Below, one piece after another: positions 1 to 7,154 of a DNA stretch of 8,795 bases. The stretch's first letter is position 1, and each line of letters opens with the position of its first letter. The DNA is from Elusimicrobiota bacterium. Lineage in GTDB: Bacteria > Elusimicrobiota > Elusimicrobia > F11. Both the position numbers and the translations under genes were made by a program. The notes under the pieces were generated by a model. It did no database searches. It saw only the letters and a program-made list of their open reading frames with translations, and was not told where the DNA came from. The DNA is taken from NCBI GenBank assembly GCA_022709485.1, contig JAKLIS010000039.1, positions 1-8,795 of the forward strand, read 5' to 3'.

Positions 1-1
1 A

Positions 2-502
2 AGCCATTGGACGGATCAAGGGTGGGTTTTCAAAAATGGAAGCGCCAGACACTACGATTCAAGCGGACTGAGAATTGACCGTATTGAGCGGTTTAAAGAA
101 CAAATTTTTCCTTTTAAAGAGAGTCCTGATGATTTGGTTATACAGGATCCGCAGCCGGAACAAATGAATTATCAAACTTTGGCGGACCACATCAAACGGC
201 TGGCGGCGCTTGGCGTGCCCGTCCGATCGCTTGAGGTCGAACTTAACATGAAGCTTGCCTTCCCCTTTTCCTGTTTTGTGGTGACTTTCTTAGGGATTCC
301 TATTTCGCTGAAGGGAAGAGGGAACGTGGCCAAAGCCATTGCGGCCGGGTGTATGATGACCTTGGTTTATTTGGGGTTCATGCAGTTTGGAAAAGCCTTG
401 GGTCAGCGGTCCATCCCCGTGTGGCTGGGGGCTTGGCTGGGAAACATGGTTTTTTCCATAGTCGGGTTTTATTTTTGGGCCCGCCAAAAAAAAGGCTTCT
501 AA
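2..502 (+). CDS. LptF/LptG-family lipopolysaccharide export permease, C-terminal part (5' end outside window)
   Basis: The frame is open from the first bases of the window to TAA at 500-502, giving 166 residues of the 3' end of a larger gene; the family is usually about 350-400 residues. The visible part begins in the end of the periplasmic beta-jellyroll domain (W-V-F-K-N-G-S pattern), then the family's linker with M-N-Y-Q-T-L and an amphipathic helix (ADHIKRLAALG), then three hydrophobic segments: LAFPFSCFVVTFLGIPISL, the stretch around AAGCMMTLVYLGF, and the one around GAWLGNMVFSIVGF, ending in a basic tail (RQKKGF). In the family, LptF and LptG form the inner-membrane core of the LptBFG ABC exporter that pulls lipopolysaccharide from the inner membrane to the LptC/A/D bridge. 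LptF and LptG are too similar for this fragment to be told apart. The 3' end converges on the PorV-like gene with 3 bp between stops. Confidence 0.88.
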   Translation, partial: SHWTDQGWVFKNGSARHYDSSGLRIDRIERFKEQIFPFKESPDDLVIQDPQPEQMNYQTLADHIKRLAALGVPVRSLEVELNMKLAFPFSCFVVTFLGIPISLKGRGNVAKAIAAGCMMTLVYLGFMQFGKALGQRSIPVWLGAWLGNMVFSIVGFYFWARQKKGF

Positions 503-505
503 ATA

Positions 506-1918
506 TTACTCTTTTGACTCCGGTTTTTGTTCCGAGGTATTGGCCGGGGCCACATCCCCTCCTGATTCCGGTTCCGCGACCGCTTGATGGCCTTTTTCCT
601 TGGGTTCCATTTCTTCGTCAGGGGTTCCGGTTTTCAATTTGCGCGTTTCTTTGGCGTTTTTCACTCGCTCCCGCGCTTCGGTATTTCCGGACCCAAATCG
701 AATGGCCAGAGAGAGTGCGTGATTCACTTCTTTCACGTCACCTGCAAACCCCCCGTCTTCCCGGACAAAGTACGCGTAGTCCAATTTGAGGAACGGAATA
801 TCAATTCCCAAACCGCCCACGGGATATCCTTGGTTTATTCCCCCTCGGAACCTTAAAAACCAATAACGGAACTCAGCGCCAAAATGAAGATGCGTGTAAA
901 GGTTTTCTCCAAATGGTTTTCTAAATCCATTTTGGAAGAGAACGTGTTCATCCGGATGGAAAACATCGCGGATGTCGGCTGAGAAAGTCCAACGGTCGTT
1001 TGTGGGAACAAGAAAAAGGAGTTTGGCTGGAACAATGGACAGGCCAAGGTTGGTTCGGGGCCGAATGACGATGTCCCTTTCCGGTTGCGCCGGGAAGCCG
1101 TCCTCCGCCTCAGTGGCCTCAAACGACATCTTGGTTCCACCCGCATCTTGAATCATAGAACCGATGTTGATTCGGTCCGTGGGTTGATATAAAAGACCAA
1201 TGTCCCCTCCAAAACCCTTTCCTTTTTGAAGGGGAGGGGTGGTCAGCTCATCCAATTCGGCTGTGCTTTGGCGGATGCTGATTATTTCGTAGCGTCTTAA
1301 GAATTTCCCGGTCACTCCCACCCCCAATTTTCCGGGAATGAAAAAAGGATTTTCCCACCTTTTGGCCAGTGAGATGGGCAATATGGCGTCTGAGGTGAAA
1401 TAATAAGAAATGGTCGGGGCAATCTGCCGGGCCTCCAAAATAAACGTGTTATTCGCCGAACCGAGGAGCCCAAATCCAAAATGAATTCCCCAAGGCCCGG
1501 GCCCTGAAAGATAGGAAGCCACATCCGCGGCGGCAAAGACCCGGGAATTTAACCGGGATATGTCCGTCCTAATTTCATTGATCAAATTGGCCGCGCCCTC
1601 GGGATCGGCCGCCGAATAATCGTCAAAATCTGTGAGATGATCTTCGTTGTCTCGCAGGAATTCAAGGGCGTCAATGGCATCCTGGGAAACCCCTCCCAAG
1701 ATCTCAAGAAGAGTGAACTCTGACCCCTTTCGCTGAACGAGGCCAGCGGGGTTATATGAGAAGGTGTTATTGTCATCGGCGACCGCGGTGAAAGCGCCTC
1801 CCATGGCCATGGGACGCGCAAATTGAACAAAAGGAGGTCTTTCTTCAGAAGCCAAACCAAGTTGCCAAAAGGTCGCTATTGCGAGGATCCCCAAAATCAA
1901 ATTTTTTTTCATTTTCAT
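506..1918 (-). CDS. PorV/FadL-like outer-membrane beta-barrel protein with polar C-terminal extension
   Basis: This 470-residue protein starts with a basic N-terminus and hydrophobic core (ILGILAIATFWQLGLA), a Sec signal peptide probably cut after Ala23. The mature N-terminus carries ARPMAMGGAFTAVADD followed by NNTFSYNPAGL, the hallmark of PorV/PorQ and FadL/TraF-like barrels (G-A-F-x-A-x-A-D-D, then N-P-A-G). The rest shows alternating aromatic/polar strands rich in Gly, and a final strand HALSLAIRF near residue 408. About 62 residues of highly charged, Pro/Glu/Lys-rich sequence follow, which no strand predicts and which would sit outside the barrel. Family members are outer-membrane channels for hydrophobic molecules (FadL) or carriers in type IX secretion (PorV); the substrate here is unknown. 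A TAGGAG ribosome site lies 6 bases before the chosen ATG; Met3 is an alternative start. It follows the TPR lipoprotein gene by 27 bp, so the two are probably co-transcribed. Confidence 0.75.
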   Translation of the reverse strand: MKMKKNLILGILAIATFWQLGLASEERPPFVQFARPMAMGGAFTAVADDNNTFSYNPAGLVQRKGSEFTLLEILGGVSQDAIDALEFLRDNEDHLTDFDDYSAADPEGAANLINEIRTDISRLNSRVFAAADVASYLSGPGPWGIHFGFGLLGSANNTFILEARQIAPTISYYFTSDAILPISLAKRWENPFFIPGKLGVGVTGKFLRRYEIISIRQSTAELDELTTPPLQKGKGFGGDIGLLYQPTDRINIGSMIQDAGGTKMSFEATEAEDGFPAQPERDIVIRPRTNLGLSIVPAKLLFLVPTNDRWTFSADIRDVFHPDEHVLFQNGFRKPFGENLYTHLHFGAEFRYWFLRFRGGINQGYPVGGLGIDIPFLKLDYAYFVREDGGFAGDVKEVNHALSLAIRFGSGNTEARERVKNAKETRKLKTGTPDEEMEPKEKGHQAVAEPESGGDVAPANTSEQKPESKE

Positions 1919-1924
1919 TTTTTT

Positions 1925-1930
1925 CTCCTA
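1925..1930 (-). promoter_or_regulatory. Ribosome binding site of the PorV-like gene
   Basis: The minus strand reads TAGGAG, followed by six A residues and then ATG. The spacing favours the first ATG (1918-1916) over the in-frame ATG two codons later. The site overlaps the end of the 15-bp duplication described separately. Confidence 0.7.
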
Positions 1931-1960
1931 TTAGCAGCCCGAGGGTTAGCAACCCGAGGG
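1931..1960 (-). repeat. Tandem 15-bp duplication spanning the lipoprotein stop codon
   Basis: On the + strand, 1931-1945 reads TTAGCAGCCCGAGGG and 1946-1960 reads TTAGCAACCCGAGGG, a head-to-tail copy with one difference. On the coding (minus) strand the unit encodes Pro-Ser-Gly-Cys-stop, so the last four residues and stop of the lipoprotein gene are repeated, in frame, directly after the real stop. The second copy makes up over half of the 27-bp spacer before the PorV-like gene. Confidence 0.9.
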
Positions 1961-2896
1961 CGGGTTGAATATTTCAGAATAATTTCGGAAATTGGCGGAG
2001 GTGATGCCCATGCCGGTGGGAGGGCTTTGGGTGATTAAATCGGTGCAGGCGGCAGGAAAAAATAGCCCTTGGTCCGCTTCAAGAACTATCACCATGGCTC
2101 GATCAATATCATCTCGTATTTGGGTGATTAATCTGTCTTGAGATAGTCCCCGAACAGTGACAATACGGTTTAAGAGAGCATAGGCCGAGGCAATGTCTCT
2201 TGCCATTTCCTTGACTAAATTTTGGTTGGCAGTGCAGAAATTTCCGAGGTCGTTTCCAGTCATATCCTCGATTGCATAGGTTCCATTTGTATTGGTGATG
2301 TCGACAAATACGGCCTGAATGGGACGCACTGCGGCGCGAATGACACAGAGAATCCCCATATTGAACAGAACGTCCACGTCGTTCCGGGATATTTTTCCAT
2401 CGGACGCTCCGGAAACTATTTTCTGAAGGCGGCAAATCGCGGAATCAAGAACATCGTTTAAAGATTCTAAATCGATTCCATATAGAATGCTGTTGGGATT
2501 GGAAGTATAACCGGACAACCCGCCGATTCTGGATTGTTGAATCATATCGGAAAGACCTGAAATAGACCCGGCGCCCACCCCTTCTTTGAGAACGTTTCGG
2601 ATGATAGCGCCGACATTTAAACCAGCGGTTCCCAATTGGGCGGCGGAAGCCCCATACAAAGCTTGAGAGTTATTGGGCTCGACGGCCAGGACTTGGGTAT
2701 AGAGGGAAAGCGCTTGTGAATATTCTCCGTTGCGAAGGGCAATATCAGCGTCATTTATAAGGTCTTCTGGTTCACCAGAATCTCCCCGGTCATGAAGCCC
2801 GCCAAAAATATTTCCATTTTCGCAGGCGGTAAAACTGAAAAGTCCAACGGCCAGAACGGCCACAAATACGGCAGGCAAACCAAACCGAATCTTCAT
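1946..2896 (-). CDS. Predicted lipoprotein with a tetratricopeptide repeat, function unknown
   Basis: The 316-residue product begins with a basic start and a long hydrophobic core ending in LFSFTAC, a lipobox that puts the lipidated cysteine at residue 25; Glu follows at +2, so the inner-membrane-retaining Asp is absent and outer-membrane sorting is plausible. After a Gly/Asp-rich linker, residues about 44-88 (ADIALRNGEYSQALSLYTQV, then EPNNSQALYGASAAQ) form one clear TPR helix pair. The remainder looks mainly helical, with no family I recognise. Cysteines recur in the mature part and the protein ends in Gly-Cys. It is the first gene of a two-gene unit with the PorV-like barrel, so it may be a periplasmic partner or assembly factor for it; this is inference. 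Its start is supported by the signal peptide and a G-rich stretch just before the ATG. Confidence 0.72.
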   Translation of the reverse strand: MKIRFGLPAVFVAVLAVGLFSFTACENGNIFGGLHDRGDSGEPEDLINDADIALRNGEYSQALSLYTQVLAVEPNNSQALYGASAAQLGTAGLNVGAIIRNVLKEGVGAGSISGLSDMIQQSRIGGLSGYTSNPNSILYGIDLESLNDVLDSAICRLQKIVSGASDGKISRNDVDVLFNMGILCVIRAAVRPIQAVFVDITNTNGTYAIEDMTGNDLGNFCTANQNLVKEMARDIASAYALLNRIVTVRGLSQDRLITQIRDDIDRAMVIVLEADQGLFFPAACTDLITQSPPTGMGITSANFRNYSEIFNPPSGC

Positions 2897-2899
2897 ATT

Positions 2900-2905
2900 C
2901 CCCCC
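2900..2905 (-). promoter_or_regulatory. G-run presumed ribosome binding site of the lipoprotein gene
   Basis: On the minus strand, AGGGGGGAAT immediately precedes the ATG at 2896-2894. A run of six G three bases from the start is a poor match to the AGGAGG consensus and closer than usual, so initiation may be weaker than for metK or the PorV-like gene. The signal peptide fixes this ATG as the likely start nonetheless. Confidence 0.4.
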
Positions 2906-2939
2906 TATCCCAGTTATTAAGTTAAGGAACGCTGAAACA

Positions 2940-2968
2940 ATCCTAGAGGAGATTTAAAGAGAATTCAA
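2940..2968 (-). promoter_or_regulatory. Candidate sigma-70-type promoter for the lipoprotein / PorV-like unit
   Basis: On the minus strand a -35-like TTGAAT (2968-2963) and a -10-like TAGGAT (2945-2940) are separated by exactly 17 bp. Each matches the consensus at four of six positions. Transcription would start near 2933, leaving a leader of about 37 bases before the ATG at 2896. It sits between the repeat element and the gene, where a promoter is expected if the unit is transcribed apart from the ahcY operon. Confidence 0.45.
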
Positions 2969-3047
2969 GGAATTATTTGCTTAACCATTCGTCATCCCCG
3001 AATGTGACGGATTCGTTGTCGATGGCTGGTTTGATGGATTCGTTATC

Positions 3048-3072
3048 ATCCCCGAATGTTCCCGTCGGGGAT
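3048..3072. repeat. Perfect 8-bp inverted repeat (hairpin) in the intergenic element
   Basis: ATCCCCGA (3048-3055) and TCGGGGAT (3065-3072) are exact inverted copies around a 9-base loop. The left arm also lies in the second ATCCCCGAATGT direct repeat. Without a T-run on either side it is not a classic intrinsic terminator. Confidence 0.75.
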
Positions 3073-3122
3073 CACTATCGGGAATCCATTTTGTCTTTGA
3101 CTGACGGGGAAAATAGAACCCA

Positions 3123-3175
3123 GCCCGCCTGCCAAGAACTCAATTCTTCGGAAAACGGGGAGTCGGCGGGCAGGC
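3123..3175. repeat. GC-rich long-stem hairpin downstream of ahcY, with nested inner hairpin
   Basis: GCCCGCCTGCC (3123-3133) can pair with GGCGGGCAGGC (3165-3175). Folded as RNA from the minus strand, this is 11 positions with nine Watson-Crick pairs, one G-U and one mismatch. Between the arms, AAGAA (3134-3138) and TTCTT (3144-3148) form a second 5-bp stem. It lies about 25 bases past the ahcY stop and may slow or end transcription of the operon or protect the mRNA 3' end, but no U-tract follows, so the terminator role is only possible. Confidence 0.5.
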
Positions 3176-3199
3176 CTGAAAATTGCTGGAATGACGAGG

Positions 3200-4483
<1,284 letters not shown>

Positions 4484-5650
4484 TTAACTGCAGGACTTTT
4501 TGAGGGCCGCAGCCATATTTGTTTTTTCCCAAAGGAAGGTATTTTCGTTTCTTCCAAAATGTCCGTAGGAGGCCGTTTTTCTAAATATAGGCCGGCGGAG
4601 TTTTAGATAGCTGATGATACCCTTGGGTGTTAGATCGAAATTCTTGATAACCGCACGGGAAATAGCTGCGTCAGGAGCGGATCCGGATCCATGCGTGTCG
4701 ATTAAAACAGAGACTGGTTCCGCCACCCCGATGGCATAGGCCAACTGAACCGTCACTTCTTTGGCCAATTTTGCCGCGACAATGTTCTTGGCGATATGTC
4801 GGGCCATGTAGGCGGCGGATCGGTCAACCTTGGTTGGATCTTTGCCGGAAAAAGCCCCGCCGCCATGAGGGCACCAGCCCCCGTAGGTGTCAACGATGAT
4901 TTTTCGTCCCGTCATTCCGGTATCGGACTGGGGCCCCCCCACGACGAACTTGCCGGTGGGGTTGATAAAAAACTTCACTTTGTCGTCTAAGAGCTCTTTT
5001 GGTAGGACGGCCAACGCGATTTTGTCGATCATTTCTTCCCGGGCTTTGTTGGTTATCTTTTTTCCCGTTTTATCCAAAATGTCGGATGTGTGCTGAGAGG
5101 AAACAACCACGGTGTCGATTCGATAAGGTTTCCCTTCCCGATATTCGACGGTCACCTGAGATTTTCCGTCTGGACCCAGATAGGGAAGAATTCCTTTTTT
5201 CCGAACCTCGGCGAGGCGAAGAGTCAAAAGATGTGCCAATTGGATGGGGGTGGGCATCAATTCTTTATTTTCATCGCAGGCGAACCCGACCATGAGCCCT
5301 TGATCGCCGGCGCCTCCGGTGTCAACGCCTTGGGCGATGTCCGGAGATTGGCGATTGATGGCATTTAAAATAGCACAGGTTTCGTGATTAAACCCGTACT
5401 TTGAATGGGTATAGCCGATATCGCGGATTATCCCACGAACCAATTCAGGAATATCGACATATGTTTTTGTTGTGATTTCGCCGCCCACGATAATCAGCCC
5501 TGCCGTCACAAAGGTTTCACATGCAACGCGGCCCATGGGATCGTGGGCCAAAACGGCGTCTAAGACGCCATCGGACACTTGGTCACAGACTTTGTCCGGG
5601 TGGCCTTCGGTAACAGATTCGGATGTAAAAACGAATGGATCTTTTCTCAC
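4484..5650 (-). CDS. metK: S-adenosylmethionine synthetase (methionine adenosyltransferase)
   Basis: The 388-residue cytosolic enzyme makes S-adenosylmethionine from methionine and ATP, releasing phosphate and pyrophosphate. Visible signatures are [16 protein letters not shown] (residues 9-24, with the catalytic His17 and metal-binding Asp19), GAGDQG (113-118), the second family signature [19 protein letters not shown] (262-280), and YGHFGR near the C-terminus. Length is normal for the family. Translation must begin at the GTG at 5650-5648: the first internal Met (39) would remove the ATP-binding motif, and a strong ribosome site precedes the GTG. A mild oddity is GGWCPHGGG where GGWGAHGGG is common. 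It follows the phosphohexomutase gene by 46 bp and precedes ahcY by 27 bp; the gap before it holds no room for a SAM riboswitch. Confidence 0.97.
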   Translation of the reverse strand: MRKDPFVFTSESVTEGHPDKVCDQVSDGVLDAVLAHDPMGRVACETFVTAGLIIVGGEITTKTYVDIPELVRGIIRDIGYTHSKYGFNHETCAILNAINRQSPDIAQGVDTGGAGDQGLMVGFACDENKELMPTPIQLAHLLTLRLAEVRKKGILPYLGPDGKSQVTVEYREGKPYRIDTVVVSSQHTSDILDKTGKKITNKAREEMIDKIALAVLPKELLDDKVKFFINPTGKFVVGGPQSDTGMTGRKIIVDTYGGWCPHGGGAFSGKDPTKVDRSAAYMARHIAKNIVAAKLAKEVTVQLAYAIGVAEPVSVLIDTHGSGSAPDAAISRAVIKNFDLTPKGIISYLKLRRPIFRKTASYGHFGRNENTFLWEKTNMAAALKKSCS

Positions 5651-5655
5651 TGAAA

Positions 5656-5664
5656 TTCCTCCTT
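5656..5664 (-). promoter_or_regulatory. Strong ribosome binding site of metK (decides the GTG start)
   Basis: The minus strand reads AAGGAGGAA, a near-perfect complement of the 16S rRNA tail, followed by TTTCA-type spacing and GTG at 5650-5648. This is the best Shine-Dalgarno in the window and compensates for the weaker start codon. Confidence 0.85.
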
Positions 5665-5696
5665 ATATTTTTGTCAATAAAATGGTTGATGCCTGG

Positions 5697-7154
5697 TTAT
5701 CGGGGTTTCTTTTTTTCTTTTTTCTTCCCGGATTTTTTCCCGGACTTGGGCGGCGGCGGGGGCTTGATGTGAATCAATCTATCGGCTTCCGCCAGGAGTT
5801 CGTTTACGGTTTGGCTCGAGGGACTTTCCGAATAGGTTCTTACCAGGGGTTCTGTCCCGCTGGGTCTCATGAGCACCCACGAATCATCTTCGAGTGTTAT
5901 TTTAACGCCGTCCATGGAATTGATATTTCGAATGGGTTTTCCCGCCAAATCTTGCCCGATGTTGGTTGTAATCAGCTGCACCCATTCCGGCAAATCAATT
6001 TTTCTATCCAAGGGAAAATCAACCCGTTTAAAATGCGAGGCGCCAAACCGTTGATAAAGTTCATCCACCAAAACCGAAAGCGGCCGTTTTTTGAGAGACA
6101 TGAGTTCCAAAATGAGGAGCGCGCACAAAATACCGTCTCTTTCGGGGAACCATATTCCGACCCCGTATCCGCCGGATTCCTCGCCTCCGAAGGCCACTTT
6201 TTCGTGGTGCATTTTTGCTGCGATGTTTTTGAAGCCGACGGCCACCTCTTCATAAGGGGCTTTAAATTCTTTGGCGATTCTTTGCGGGAGATACCCCATA
6301 GAGACCGTTTGGATAACCTTCCCTTTTAATTTTCTGTTTTCAAGAAGGTGAAGAAGAATGAGCGGCATGACGGTATGAGGAGGAAGGTAACGGCCTTTGT
6401 CATCCACGACGCCTATCCGGTCACAATCGCCATCGACGGCGAAGCCGGCGGCGGCTTTGGTCTCTTTGACGGTCTCAATGAGCGAATGAAGATTTTGCTC
6501 AATGGGTTCGGGATTAATCCCTCCGAAAAGGGGATCCGGATTTTTATTGATGATTTTAATCCTGTCTTGTTTGCCGATGAATTTTTCGAGGAGAATCCCC
6601 CCCGGGCTGTGCATGGCGTCAAACACAACGGGAGATTTAATTTTTTTGACGGCGTTCACGTTGACGACTTTTCGTAAGAATTTGAAATAGCGGTTTTCAC
6701 AATCCGCTTTTTTAAAAAGGCCGCCTTTGCCAAGTTTGACCTCGTTAATTCCAATACGGTCTTCTATGGTTTTCGTGAAATTCACGTCAACGGAACCGCC
6801 TTGGGGGCCTTTGAGCTTAAAACCGTTAAATTGGGATGGATTATGGCTAGCCGTAATCATGAAACCCAGCGCCGCCTTCTTTTCTTTGACCGCGATGGAG
6901 AGAACCGGGGAGCCAATGGGTTCGGAGGCTATTTCAACTTTGAACCCATTTCCTAAAGCCACTTGTGCGGCCACTTCCGCAAATCGATTGGAAAAAAAGC
7001 GGCAATCATATCCGATAATGATGAGACGACTTTTAGAGGTTTTTCGAAGAACGTCACAGGTGGCTTGAACCGCATTTTTCAGATTTTGAAAAGTAAAACC
7101 GTCGCCGATAACCGCCCGCCAGCCATCTGTTCCAAATTTAATTTCTTGCAGCAT
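5697..7154 (-). CDS. Phosphoglucomutase/phosphomannomutase family protein (alpha-D-phosphohexomutase)
   Basis: The 485-residue enzyme interconverts sugar 6- and 1-phosphates through a phosphoserine intermediate. All four family sites are seen: FGTDGWRAVIG at the N-terminus (7-17), the catalytic loop TASHNP with Ser103, the metal loop DGDCDR (241-246), the sugar-specificity loop GGEESGG (323-329) and the phosphate-binding loop RPSGTEP (429-435). Motifs alone do not settle glucose versus mannose; GlmM is less likely. After the last domain comes an unusual tail of five prolines followed by KSGKKSGKKKEKKKPR. Its ATG begins on the base after the stop of the nucleotidyltransferase gene, in the same frame, so translation is probably coupled. 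Together with that neighbour it would produce an NDP-sugar for cell-surface glycans (inference). Confidence 0.92.
   Translation of the reverse strand: MLQEIKFGTDGWRAVIGDGFTFQNLKNAVQATCDVLRKTSKSRLIIIGYDCRFFSNRFAEVAAQVALGNGFKVEIASEPIGSPVLSIAVKEKKAALGFMITASHNPSQFNGFKLKGPQGGSVDVNFTKTIEDRIGINEVKLGKGGLFKKADCENRYFKFLRKVVNVNAVKKIKSPVVFDAMHSPGGILLEKFIGKQDRIKIINKNPDPLFGGINPEPIEQNLHSLIETVKETKAAAGFAVDGDCDRIGVVDDKGRYLPPHTVMPLILLHLLENRKLKGKVIQTVSMGYLPQRIAKEFKAPYEEVAVGFKNIAAKMHHEKVAFGGEESGGYGVGIWFPERDGILCALLILELMSLKKRPLSVLVDELYQRFGASHFKRVDFPLDRKIDLPEWVQLITTNIGQDLAGKPIRNINSMDGVKITLEDDSWVLMRPSGTEPLVRTYSESPSSQTVNELLAEADRLIHIKPPPPPKSGKKSGKKKEKKKPR

Larger units (their letters stand above)
2989..3197. repeat. 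Palindrome-rich intergenic repeat element with short terminal inverted repeats
   Basis: This gene-free stretch opens with TCGTCATCCC (2989-2998) and closes with GGAATGACGA (3188-3197), inverted copies matching at nine of ten positions. Inside are two copies of ATCCCCGAATGT (2994-3005 and 3048-3059), two copies of GAyGGATTCGTTrTC (3006-3020 and 3033-3047), and two hairpins annotated separately. Elements of the type GTCATyCCCGAATG...CGGGAATCCA...GGAATGACG are known to me as dispersed non-coding repeats in many bacterial genomes, so this is probably one degenerate copy; only one is visible here, so dispersal is inferred. There is no transposase. The right end stops 2 bp from the ahcY stop codon. 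Confidence 0.6.

Noticed and set aside
349..789. + strand open frame overlapping the lptF/G and PorV-like 3' ends
   Set aside because: It is a shadow of both genes in another frame, with an Arg/Pro/Phe-rich translation typical of antisense reading.
3048..3072. Intrinsic terminator for the ahcY operon
   Set aside because: The stem is only 8 bp with a 9-base loop and no T-run on either strand, so it is kept as a repeat hairpin only.
2989..3197. CRISPR array or insertion sequence
   Set aside because: Repeat units are not equal-length repeats with unique spacers, and there is no transposase or target-site duplication that I can see.
5672..5677. Perfect TTGACA on the minus strand before metK, as a promoter -35 box
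   Set aside because: At 16-18 bp downstream there is no -10-like hexamer, and the transcript would start inside or after the ribosome site and GTG. The nearby TATAAG is only about 4 bp away. Likely chance in an AT-rich gap.
5472..6329. Long 285-codon + strand open frame across the metK start and mutase gene
   Set aside because: It lies antisense to two enzymes with all their motifs intact, and its translation shows no recognisable family.
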